Shown in pieces: positions 36,546 through 47,260 of a DNA stretch of 64,000 bases. A program made the position numbers and the translations under genes. This stretch comes from Actinomycetospora chibensis (GTDB lineage: Bacteria > Actinomycetota > Actinomycetes > Mycobacteriales > Pseudonocardiaceae). Numbering within the stretch: the stretch's first letter is position 1; every line of letters starts with the position of its first letter. Under the pieces are notes generated by a model that saw only the letters and a program-made list of their open reading frames with translations, was not told where the DNA came from and did not search any database. Location: NCBI RefSeq assembly GCF_028737215.1, contig NZ_JAQZAM010000012.1:1-64000 (forward strand), written 5' to 3'.

Positions 36546-38036
36546 GTGGGCCAGCTGTTCATCGACGGAGCGTGGGCGTCGGCGGTCGACGGGGGACGAC
36601 GGGAGATCCGGTCTCCCGCCTACGGGACCCTGGTGGCCGAGGTCGACGAGGCGGGTCCGAAGGACACCGAGCTCGCGATCGCCGCGGCACGGCGGTCCTT
36701 CGACGACGGCCGCTGGTCGTCGGTGCCGGCGCCGGAGCGCGGGGCACTCCTGCTGCGGGTGGCCGACCTGCTGCAGCGCGACAAGGCCCGACTCGCGCGG
36801 GCCGAGACCGACGACACCGGCAAGCGGGTGGTCGAGTCCGAGATCGACATGGACGACATCACGAACTGCTTCCGGTGGTTCGGGCACATCGCCGCGACCG
36901 ACGACGGGCGGCTGGTCGACACCGGCATCCCCGCCGCGCGCAGCAAGGTCGTCCACGAGCCCGTCGGCGTCTGCGGGCTGATCACGCCGTGGAACTACCC
37001 GCTGCTGCAGACCGCGTGGAAGGTGGCGCCGGCGCTGGGGGCGGGGTGCTCGTTCGTCCTCAAGCCCAGCGAGCTGACGCCGCACACCGCGATCATCCTC
37101 ATGGAGCTGCTCGCCGAGGCCGGCGTGCCCGACGGCGTCGCGAACCTCGTCCTCGGGGCGGGTGCGTCGGCCGGTGCACCGCTGTCGAGCCACCCCGACG
37201 TGGACCTCGTGAGCTTCACGGGCGGTCTGCAGACCGGGCGGAAGATCATGGAGTCGGCGGCGGCCACGGTGAAGAAGGTCGCGCTGGAGCTGGGCGGCAA
37301 GAACCCCCTGGTGCTCTTCGACGACGCCGATCACGAGACCGCGGTGGACAACGCCCTGACGGCGATCTTCCTGCACTCCGGTCAGGTGTGCTCCGCCGGT
37401 GCGCGCCTCGTCGTCCAGGAGTCGGCGCACGACCGGATCGTCGACGACCTCGTCGCGCGCGCACAGCGCATCGTCATGGGCGGACCGGACGACCCCCGCA
37501 CCGAGACCGGCCCGCTGATCTCCGCCGCGCACCGGGAGAAGGTCGAGGCCTACGTCGCGGCCGGGGTCGCCGAGGGCGCGGTGCTGCGCTGTGGCGGCGA
37601 GCGCCCGACCGACCCGGACCTGCAGAACGGCTTCTTCTACCCACCGACGATCCTCGACCGCTGCACCCAGGACATGTCCGTGGTGCACGACGAGTCGTTC
37701 GGTCCGGTGCTCACCGTCGAGACCTTCACCGACCTCGACGACGCCGTCCGTATCGGCAACGACACCTCCTACGGCCTGGCGGGCGCGGTCTTCTCGTCCG
37801 ACCACGGCACCTGCGAGGAGGTCGCCGCCCGTCTGCGGCACGGCACGATCTGGATCAACGACTTCGGTCCCTACGTGCCCGCGGCCGAGTGGGGCGGCTT
37901 CGGGCACTCGGGCTTCGGCCGGGAGCTCGGCCGCGAGGGCCTCGCCGAGTACCAGGAGGCCAAGCACATCTGGACCAACACCCGGCCGGGTCCGACCGGG
38001 TGGTTCCCCTCTTCCAGCCAAGGGAGTGGTTCGTGA
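36546..38036 (+). CDS. betB: Betaine-aldehyde dehydrogenase
   Basis: A 496-residue NAD(P)-dependent aldehyde dehydrogenase. The general base is E248 in LELGGKNP and the nucleophile is C282 in SGQVCSAGARL, 34 residues apart as in betaine-aldehyde dehydrogenases. ITPWNYPLLQTAWKVAPALG, FTGGLQTGRKIM and the C-terminal EWGGFGHSGFGRELGREGL are typical of the BetB/GbsA branch. GTG 36546 is chosen because AGGAGG lies 8 bases upstream; GTG 36525 is the alternative. The stop overlaps the permease as GTGA. Paired with a choline oxidase, it would finish choline to glycine betaine. Confidence 0.93.
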   Translation: MGQLFIDGAWASAVDGGRREIRSPAYGTLVAEVDEAGPKDTELAIAAARRSFDDGRWSSVPAPERGALLLRVADLLQRDKARLARAETDDTGKRVVESEIDMDDITNCFRWFGHIAATDDGRLVDTGIPAARSKVVHEPVGVCGLITPWNYPLLQTAWKVAPALGAGCSFVLKPSELTPHTAIILMELLAEAGVPDGVANLVLGAGASAGAPLSSHPDVDLVSFTGGLQTGRKIMESAAATVKKVALELGGKNPLVLFDDADHETAVDNALTAIFLHSGQVCSAGARLVVQESAHDRIVDDLVARAQRIVMGGPDDPRTETGPLISAAHREKVEAYVAAGVAEGAVLRCGGERPTDPDLQNGFFYPPTILDRCTQDMSVVHDESFGPVLTVETFTDLDDAVRIGNDTSYGLAGAVFSSDHGTCEEVAARLRHGTIWINDFGPYVPAAEWGGFGHSGFGRELGREGLAEYQEAKHIWTNTRPGPTGWFPSSSQGSGS

Positions 38037-39589
38037 GTACGGACAACAAGGACGCCACGGGGACCGACAACGCCGACATCGACGAGTTCGGCTACAAGCC
38101 GAGCCTCGTGCGGTCCCTCGGCAGTTTCCACACGTTCGCCGCCGGGATCAGCTACATCTCGATCCTCACCGGCACGTTCCAGCTCTTCTACTTCGGCCTC
38201 GGGTCCGGCGGACCGGCGTACTGGTGGTCGTGGCCGCTGGTCTTCGTCGGCCAGCTCATGGTCGCGCTGTGCTTCTGCGAGCTCGCCGCGCGCTTCCCGG
38301 TGGCCGGCTCGATCTACAACTGGACCAAGCGCCTGACCAGCCCGCACACCGCCTGGCTGGCCGGCTGGACGATGCTCACGGCCTCGATCGTCTCGATCGC
38401 CGCGGTCGCCCTGGCCCTGCAGGCGACGCTGCCGGAGCTGTGGAGCGGGTTCCAGTTCATCCCCGACCCGACCGGCGAGGACACGACGGCGCAGGCCCTC
38501 AACGGCGTCATCCTGGCCACGGTCCTCATCCTCTTCACCACCGCGATCAACGCCTTCGGCACCCAGCTGATGGCGCGCATCAACTCCGCGGGCGTGTTCA
38601 TCGAGCTGATCGCCGCCGTGCTGCTGATCATCCTGCTCGCGATCAACATCGTGCGCGGCCCGCAGATCGTGTTCGACACCGGCGGCGTCGACACCAGTGG
38701 GCGACCGCTCGGCTACGCCGGGGCCTTCCTCGTGGCCATGTTCGCCTCGCTGTACGTCATGTACGGGTTCGACACGGCGTCGTCGCTGGCCGAGGAGTCG
38801 CACGAGCCCCGGAAGAACGCCCCGAAGGCGATCCTCCGTGCGCTGTTCTTCTCGTTCCTGCTCGGCGGGCTGATCCTGCTGTTCGCGCTCATGTCGGCGC
38901 CGGACCTCAGCGACCCGGCCTTCTCGAGCCTCGGCGGTCTCCAGAACCTCATCCTCGCCGTGCTCGGCCCGCTCGGCGGTTCGGTCATCCTCGTCGCGGT
39001 CGTCATCGCGGTCATCGTCTGCGCACTCGCGGTGCACGCCGCGGCGATCCGCCTGGCCTTCGCGATGAGCCGGGACAACAACCTGCCCGCCGGCTCGAAG
39101 CTGTGCACGATCAGCCCGCGCTTCGGCACCCCGATCGTCTCCTCGGTCGTGATCGGCGCGCTCGCGATCGTCCTGCTCCTGGTGACCTTCAGCCCGCAGA
39201 TCTACACGGTGGTCACGTCGATCGCGATCATCATGATCTACACCGCGTACCTGTTGGTGACGGTCCCGCTGCTGATCAAGCGCCTCCGCGGCGACTGGGA
39301 GCCCCGCGAGGGCGCCTTCTCCCTGGGCCGGTGGGGCATCCCGGTCAACATCCTGGCGGTGCTCTGGGGCGGGTTCATGACGATCAACCTCGCCTGGCCG
39401 CGCAACGAGGTCTACAACGCCAGCGAGCCGTTCCACTGGTACCTGCAGTGGGGCGGGGTGCTGCTGCCGGGGATCATCCTCGGCGCCGGCTTCGCGTACT
39501 ACTGGACCGTGCAGCGGCACAAGACCGGCGTCGTGGCCGAGCACGCGCGCGCCGACGTCCCCACCGACACCCCCGTCCAGGAGGCGTGA
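38033..39589 (+). CDS. APC-superfamily permease of the choline operon
   Basis: A 518-residue transporter with about 12 hydrophobic helices. SLGSFHTFAAGISYISILTG is the first helix region of APC amino-acid/amine permeases. GFDTASSLAEESHEPRKNAP is the conserved loop following helix 6, and AIRLAFAMSRDNNLPAG follows helix 8. The BCCT signature of BetT choline carriers is absent. Overlap with betB (GTGA) and with the oxidase (TGATG) makes choline or a related amine the likely cargo, by context only. Confidence 0.88.
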   Translation: MSTDNKDATGTDNADIDEFGYKPSLVRSLGSFHTFAAGISYISILTGTFQLFYFGLGSGGPAYWWSWPLVFVGQLMVALCFCELAARFPVAGSIYNWTKRLTSPHTAWLAGWTMLTASIVSIAAVALALQATLPELWSGFQFIPDPTGEDTTAQALNGVILATVLILFTTAINAFGTQLMARINSAGVFIELIAAVLLIILLAINIVRGPQIVFDTGGVDTSGRPLGYAGAFLVAMFASLYVMYGFDTASSLAEESHEPRKNAPKAILRALFFSFLLGGLILLFALMSAPDLSDPAFSSLGGLQNLILAVLGPLGGSVILVAVVIAVIVCALAVHAAAIRLAFAMSRDNNLPAGSKLCTISPRFGTPIVSSVVIGALAIVLLLVTFSPQIYTVVTSIAIIMIYTAYLLVTVPLLIKRLRGDWEPREGAFSLGRWGIPVNILAVLWGGFMTINLAWPRNEVYNASEPFHWYLQWGGVLLPGIILGAGFAYYWTVQRHKTGVVAEHARADVPTDTPVQEA

Positions 39590-41160
39590 TGGCCGAGAAC
39601 GAGTACGACTACGTCGTGGTCGGCGGGGGCACCGCCGGCTGCGCGGTGGCCTCGCGTCTCTCCGAGGACCCGAACGTGTCGGTCTGTCTCATCGAGGCCG
39701 GGCCCTCCGACGTCGGCGACGACGCGATCCTCGACCTGAGCCGCTGGATGGAACTGCTCGAGTCCGGCTACGACTGGGACTACCCGATCGAGCCCCAGGA
39801 GTCGGGCAACTCCTACATGCGCCACGCCCGCGCGAAGGTGCTCGGGGGCTGCTCGTCGCACAACTCCGCGATCGCCTTCTGGGCGCCGAAGGAGAACCTC
39901 GACGACTGGGCCGCGGGCGGGGCGACGGGGTGGAGCGCCGAGGAGTGCTACCCCTTCTACCGCAAGCTCGAGACCGCGCTGGACACGACGGAGGAGGCCG
40001 AGCCCCCCGGCCGCGGCACCGACGGACCGGTGACCATCCGCACCGTCGGGGACCACGACCCGTGCGGCGAGGCGCTGCTCGCGGCGTGCGAGCAGGTGGG
40101 GCTGCCGACGACCCCGTTCAACACCGGGCGCACGGTGCTGCGGGGCGCGAACTGGTTCCAGGTCAACGCGAAGCCCGACGGCTCGCGGTCGTCCGCGTCG
40201 GTGGCCTACATCCACCCGAACCTCGGGCGCCCCAACCTCACCGTGATGACCGGCTACCGGGCCGAGAAGCTGAACCTCGACACGTCCGGCCCGCGTCCCC
40301 GGGCCACCGGCGCCCGTCTGCGCACCCCGGACACCCGGCACGCGATCGACGTGACCGCGCGGCGCGAGGTGATCCTCTCGGCGGGGGCCATCGACGGGCC
40401 GAAGCTGCTGATGCTCTCGGGCATCGGACCGGCCGAGCACCTGCGCGAGGTCGGCGTCGAGGTCGTCGTCGACTCCCCGGGGGTGGGGGAGAACCTCCAG
40501 GACCACCCCGAGGGCCTCGTGCAGTGGGAGGCCCTGCAGACGATGCCGACGGTGTCGACGCAGTGGTGGCAGATCGGGATCTTCGCGGGCTCCGAGGGCC
40601 GCACCACGCCGGACCTGATGTTCCACTACGGCTCGGTGCCGTTCGACATGAACATCGTCCGCTACGGCTATCCGACCTCGGACAACACGTTCTGCCTCAC
40701 GCCGAACGTCACCGGCGCGCAGTCCAAGGGCACGGTGCGGCTGTCGACCCGCGACTACCACGACAAGCCCAAGGTGGACCCGCGCTACTTCAGCCACGAC
40801 CACGACCGCGAGGTCATGATCCGCGGGATCCGGGTGGCCCGGGAGATCGCGGCCGCGCCGGCGTTGAAGGACTGGGTGGGCAAGGAGCTCGCCCCGGGCA
40901 CCGGGGCGGAGTCCGACGAGGAGCTCTTCGAGTACATCCGCACCACCCACAACACCGTCTACCACCCGTCCTGCACGGTGAAGATGGGCGCGGATTCCGA
41001 CCCCATGGCCCCCGTCGACCCGCAGCTGCGGGTGAAGGGCGTCGACGGCCTGCGCGTCGCCGACGGGTCGGTCATGCCGGACCTGATCACCGTCAACCCG
41101 TGCATCACCACGATGATGATCGGCGAGCGCTGCGCCGACTTCATCACCAACCCGCGCTAG
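39589..41160 (+). CDS. Choline oxidase/dehydrogenase (GMC family)
   Basis: A 523-residue FAD enzyme that oxidises choline to betaine aldehyde. The FAD motif YVVVGGGTAGCAVASRLSED is at residues 8-27. It closely follows Arthrobacter choline oxidase, as remembered: WMELLESGYDWDYPIEPQES and the GGCSSHNS loop with H91, equivalent to the histidine that binds FAD covalently. Also conserved are S93, the trimethylammonium-binding glutamate in DHPEG (E308), the HYGSVPFDMN histidine, catalytic H459 in VYHPSC and N503 in TVNPC. An oxidase is therefore more likely than a BetA dehydrogenase, but the electron acceptor is not proven. Last gene of the operon. Confidence 0.92.
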   Translation: MAENEYDYVVVGGGTAGCAVASRLSEDPNVSVCLIEAGPSDVGDDAILDLSRWMELLESGYDWDYPIEPQESGNSYMRHARAKVLGGCSSHNSAIAFWAPKENLDDWAAGGATGWSAEECYPFYRKLETALDTTEEAEPPGRGTDGPVTIRTVGDHDPCGEALLAACEQVGLPTTPFNTGRTVLRGANWFQVNAKPDGSRSSASVAYIHPNLGRPNLTVMTGYRAEKLNLDTSGPRPRATGARLRTPDTRHAIDVTARREVILSAGAIDGPKLLMLSGIGPAEHLREVGVEVVVDSPGVGENLQDHPEGLVQWEALQTMPTVSTQWWQIGIFAGSEGRTTPDLMFHYGSVPFDMNIVRYGYPTSDNTFCLTPNVTGAQSKGTVRLSTRDYHDKPKVDPRYFSHDHDREVMIRGIRVAREIAAAPALKDWVGKELAPGTGAESDEELFEYIRTTHNTVYHPSCTVKMGADSDPMAPVDPQLRVKGVDGLRVADGSVMPDLITVNPCITTMMIGERCADFITNPR

Positions 41161-41169
41161 GTGTCCGAG

Positions 41170-41200
41170 CGGGCCCGCCCTGACGGACAGGGCGGGCCCG
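41170..41200 (+). terminator. Terminator hairpin of the choline operon
   Basis: GGGCCCGCCCTG (41171-41182) and CAGGGCGGGCCC (41188-41199) pair perfectly around ACGGA, and an outer C-G pair extends the stem to 13. It starts 10 bases after the oxidase stop. No T run follows. Confidence 0.8.
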
Positions 41201-41249
41201 GCGGCGCGGGCGGCCCACATCCGGGTGCGGTGTCGTTACGGTTCCCGGC

Positions 41250-42110
41250 GTGGGTTCGGACGTGATCGACACCGTCGACGGGATCGTCGACACCCGGCGC
41301 TACCCCCTCGACGACCCCGACGACCCGGCCTGGCACGACGTCGTCGCGCGCGCCCGGGCCGAGCTGCGGGCGCAGGGCGCCACGGTGCTGCGCGACGTGG
41401 TGCGCCCCGAGCGCCGGGAGCTGCTGCGGGCCCAGGGCGACCAGGTCGCGGGCGCCGCGCACACCGACGTCGCCCGGGTGAACGTCTACAACACCGACCC
41501 CGACGCCGACCTGCCCGACGAGCACCCCGCGCGGGTCGTGCTGCAGCGGCGCAACGCGTTCGTCGCTCGCGACCGGATCCCCGCCGGGCACCTCGTCCAG
41601 CGCCTCTACGCGCACCCGGGCCTGCACCGGCTCCTGGCCGCGTGCTTCGAGGTGCCTGCCGTGCACCCGCTGGCCGACCCGTACGCGGGCCTGACCCTCA
41701 ACGTCGTCACGCCGGGCGGCGACCACCCCTGGCACTTCGACACCAACGAGATCGCGGTCAGCCTGCTGACCCGCGCGCCCGAGGGCGGCGGGGCGTTCGA
41801 GTACTGCCCCGGCATCCGCGCCGCCGGGGACGAGAACCACGCCGGGGTGCGGGCGGTGCTCGACGGCGACCGCGGGCCGGTCCGCCGGCTCGACCTGCGC
41901 CCCGGGGACCTGCAGCTCTTCCGCGGCCGCTTCTCGCTGCACCGCGTGAGCACCGTGCACGGCAACGCGGCCCGGCACGCGGCGATCCTCGCCTTCAGCG
42001 ACCGCCCCGGGGTCGTCGGCTCCCCGACGCGGACCCGCCAGCTGTTCGGCCGCATCGCTCCGGAGCACCTGGCGGCGGCGACGGTCCGTGGTGACACCCT
42101 GCTCGACTGA
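41250..42110 (+). CDS. 2-oxoglutarate/Fe(II) oxygenase of the HalD/BesD-like group
   Basis: A 286-residue jelly-roll dioxygenase. The metal site is H162-F-D164 in HPWHFDTNE, with the distal histidine H231 in FSLHRVSTV. Because the aspartate is present, the enzyme should hydroxylate; BesD-type halogenases have glycine there. EGGGAFEYCPGIRAAGDENH and LRPGDLQLFRGRFS match the HalD/ArpA-annotated group. GTG 41250 lies 7 bases after TACGGT (41237-41242), which suggests a leaderless transcript. The gene precedes a carnitine/choline acyltransferase by 27 bases. The substrate is unknown; a quaternary amine or amino acid is an inference from context. Confidence 0.8.
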   Translation: MGSDVIDTVDGIVDTRRYPLDDPDDPAWHDVVARARAELRAQGATVLRDVVRPERRELLRAQGDQVAGAAHTDVARVNVYNTDPDADLPDEHPARVVLQRRNAFVARDRIPAGHLVQRLYAHPGLHRLLAACFEVPAVHPLADPYAGLTLNVVTPGGDHPWHFDTNEIAVSLLTRAPEGGGAFEYCPGIRAAGDENHAGVRAVLDGDRGPVRRLDLRPGDLQLFRGRFSLHRVSTVHGNAARHAAILAFSDRPGVVGSPTRTRQLFGRIAPEHLAAATVRGDTLLD

Positions 42111-42137
42111 CCCCGACCGCCAGCAGAGAGGACCAGC

Positions 42138-43946
42138 ATGACCGGGACGTTCGACGCCGAGGACGACCTGCCCCGGGTCCCGGTGCCGGCCCTGGCCGAC
42201 AGCGCCGCGCAGTTCCTCGAGTGGTGCGACCCGCTGCTCGACGACGAGCAGCGGGCGCAGACGCGCGCCGCGGTCGACCAGCTGCTGCGTCCCGACGGAC
42301 CCGGTCCCGTGCTCCAGCGCGCGCTCGAGGCCTTCGACGCCGAGCCGACGACCCACACCTGGCTCGACGACTTCTGGGAGTCGCGCTACCTCGGGCGCCG
42401 CGACCGGATCGCGCTCAACGCCAACTTCTTCTTCCTCTTCACCGACAGCGCCGACCCCGCCGAGTCGGAACAGGCCGCGCGGGCCGCGGGGCTCGTCCTC
42501 GGGGCGCTCGACCACAAGCACCGGGTCGACACCGAGACGCTCCCGCCGGCCACCCGCAAGGGCGCGCCGATGACGATGGAGCAGCACAAGTACCTGTTCT
42601 CGTCGACCCGCATCCCCGGCGACGGGCAGGACACCGCCCGCACGCCCTACACCGACGCCTGGCCCGGGCCGTCGCGCGAGCGGCACATCGTGGTGTTCGT
42701 GCGCGGCCACGCGTTCCGGATGGACGTGCTCGGGGCCGACGGCACCGCGCACACCGCCGCCGAGATCGCCGACGGGCTGCGCGCGATCCGGGCGCGGGTG
42801 GGCGAGACCCGCGGGCCCGGCGTGGGCCGCCTGACGACGAAGGCCCGGGCCGACTGGGCCGCCAGCCGGCGGGCGCTGCTCGCGGAGGGCAACGAGGCCG
42901 CCCTGGACGACCTCGAGACCGCCTTGTTCTGCGTGAGCCTGGAGGACGACGCGCGCGGCGACGACCGGGCCACCGGCGCCCAGCTGCTGCACGGCGACAG
43001 CGCGAACCGGTGGTTCGACAAGGCCGTGACGTTCGTGGTGTTCCCGGACGGCACGGCGGGGATCAACACCGAGCACTGCCGCCTCGACGGGACGACGGTG
43101 CTCGCGCTGGTCGACGGCATGCTCGACGCCTCCACCGCGGAGCACGCCGAGGCCCTCGGGGCCCGGTCGCAGGGGGTCCCCGACGCCACGCCCCTGCCGT
43201 TCGCGATCACCGAGGAACGAGCCGCCGACATCCGGGCGGCGGGTGAGGACTTCGCGGAGTTCGCGGCGTCCGTCGCGACGCGGCTGGTGGTCTTCGACGA
43301 CGTCGGCAGCGACCGCGCCAAGAAGCTCGGCGTCTCGCCCGATGCCCTCGTGCAGATGGCCTACCAGCTCGCCCACGTCCGATCGAAGGGCTTCGTGGGC
43401 GCCACCTACGAGTCGATCGCCACGCTGGGCTTCCACCACGGGCGCACCGAGGCCATGCGCGTCGTCACCCCCGAGGTCCTCGCGTTCACGGCGGCGATGG
43501 ACGACCCGGGCACCGACGATCCGGGGGCTGACGACGACGCCCGCCGCACGGCGTTCGACGCGGCCGCGAGCGCCCACGTCCGGCGCGCGCAGGCGTGCGC
43601 GGCGGGCCATGCTCCCGAGCAGCACCTCTGGGAGCTCTCGCTGATCCAGCAACGGCGCGGCGCCGAGCTCGGGGCGACCGAACCGCTCGCCGTCGTCGAC
43701 TCACCGGGCTGGCGCATCATGCGGGACGACTTCATGTCCACCAGCTCCGCGCCGTCGGAGAACGTGCGCGTCTTCGGGTTCGGGTCGACGAGCACGCAGT
43801 GCATCGGCGTCGCCTACGTCCTGCTGCCGTCCCGGCTCATCGTGCACCTGAGCACCCCGGCCGCCGTGGGCGAGCAGATGGAACGCTTCGCGACCGAGCT
43901 GCGCCGGGCCCTCGACGAGATCACCGCCCTGCTCGAGGACCGGTGA
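42138..43946 (+). CDS. Choline/carnitine O-acyltransferase family protein
   Basis: A 602-residue member of a family best known from eukaryotes, which moves acyl groups between coenzyme A and carnitine or choline. The catalytic histidine is H313 in GINTEHCRLDG, after RWFDKAVTFVVFPDG. The N-terminal RVPVPALADSAAQFLEW, the SSTRIPG substrate segment and the C-terminal LLPSRLIVHLST also match. The RSKGFVGATYESIATLGFHHGRTE region carries the ATYESxxTxxFxxGRTE motif of the family. The ATG has GAGAGGA upstream. It follows the 2OG oxygenase in one transcript. Acyl donor and acceptor are not known. Confidence 0.88.
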   Translation: MTGTFDAEDDLPRVPVPALADSAAQFLEWCDPLLDDEQRAQTRAAVDQLLRPDGPGPVLQRALEAFDAEPTTHTWLDDFWESRYLGRRDRIALNANFFFLFTDSADPAESEQAARAAGLVLGALDHKHRVDTETLPPATRKGAPMTMEQHKYLFSSTRIPGDGQDTARTPYTDAWPGPSRERHIVVFVRGHAFRMDVLGADGTAHTAAEIADGLRAIRARVGETRGPGVGRLTTKARADWAASRRALLAEGNEAALDDLETALFCVSLEDDARGDDRATGAQLLHGDSANRWFDKAVTFVVFPDGTAGINTEHCRLDGTTVLALVDGMLDASTAEHAEALGARSQGVPDATPLPFAITEERAADIRAAGEDFAEFAASVATRLVVFDDVGSDRAKKLGVSPDALVQMAYQLAHVRSKGFVGATYESIATLGFHHGRTEAMRVVTPEVLAFTAAMDDPGTDDPGADDDARRTAFDAAASAHVRRAQACAAGHAPEQHLWELSLIQQRRGAELGATEPLAVVDSPGWRIMRDDFMSTSSAPSENVRVFGFGSTSTQCIGVAYVLLPSRLIVHLSTPAAVGEQMERFATELRRALDEITALLEDR

Positions 43947-43961
43947 GCGAGCACCCGGAAA

Positions 43962-44014
43962 TGCGCGAAGGGCACCGTCAGCCGCTCTAGTCGGCCGACG
44001 GTGCCCTTCGCGCA
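43962..44014. terminator. Bidirectional terminator, 18-bp perfect stem
   Basis: Arms 43962-43979 and 43997-44014 pair exactly. After one mismatch GCCG (43981-43984) pairs with CGGC (43992-43995) around CTCTAGT. It lies between the acyltransferase stop and the convergent acn stop. Confidence 0.85.
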
Positions 44015-44031
44015 GTACTTCAGGGCCCGCC

Positions 44032-46872
<2,841 letters not shown>

Positions 46873-47260
46873 GGACACGTTCCTCCTTGGTCCTCACGGT
46901 GACGGCGAGTGGCGATCGGCCGCGACCGCGGGGTCGTTTCGGTGTCTGCCGCGTCGCCCTCGGTGGTGGCCCGACGGCGCGGCTCGTGCCGGCCGGCGCG
47001 GTGACGACGCCCGACACGGGGGTCTCGTCGGGAGTCTCGCGCACCCGCGGGGGTGCCGCACTCCCGCCCTCACCAGCCTACTTCGGAGTACCCCGGACGG
47101 AGGACCGCCGCGCACCTCCGACCGGCCCGGAGACCCACCCGGGCGGGCGATTCGTGCCACACCTCTGCGTGTCGCGCCGGTGACGCGGCGTGTGACGGCC
47201 ACGCTCCACCCCGCCTGAGCCCGACGAGCCCGAGACCGACGACCGGCGGAGGAGGACGGC
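46873..47260. other. Divergent intergenic region between acn and the NlpC/P60 gene
   Basis: 388 bases without a convincing gene. M. tuberculosis has a small membrane protein gene (Rv1476) at this point, but no equivalent frame is seen. The acn ribosome binding site AGGAGG lies at its left edge and GGAGGAGG of the next gene at its right edge. I looked for a ydaO/c-di-AMP riboswitch, which often precedes such peptidases, and saw no match to its conserved core. Confidence 0.5.

Noticed and set aside
41250-42110. Calling the 2OG oxygenase a radical halogenase
   Set aside because: The metal motif is HFD with the aspartate present. Fe(II)/2OG halogenases of the BesD type have glycine or alanine there to make room for chloride.
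46873-47260. A c-di-AMP (ydaO) riboswitch before the NlpC/P60 gene
   Set aside because: This would fit known actinobacterial biology, but I could not find the conserved core segments of the riboswitch.
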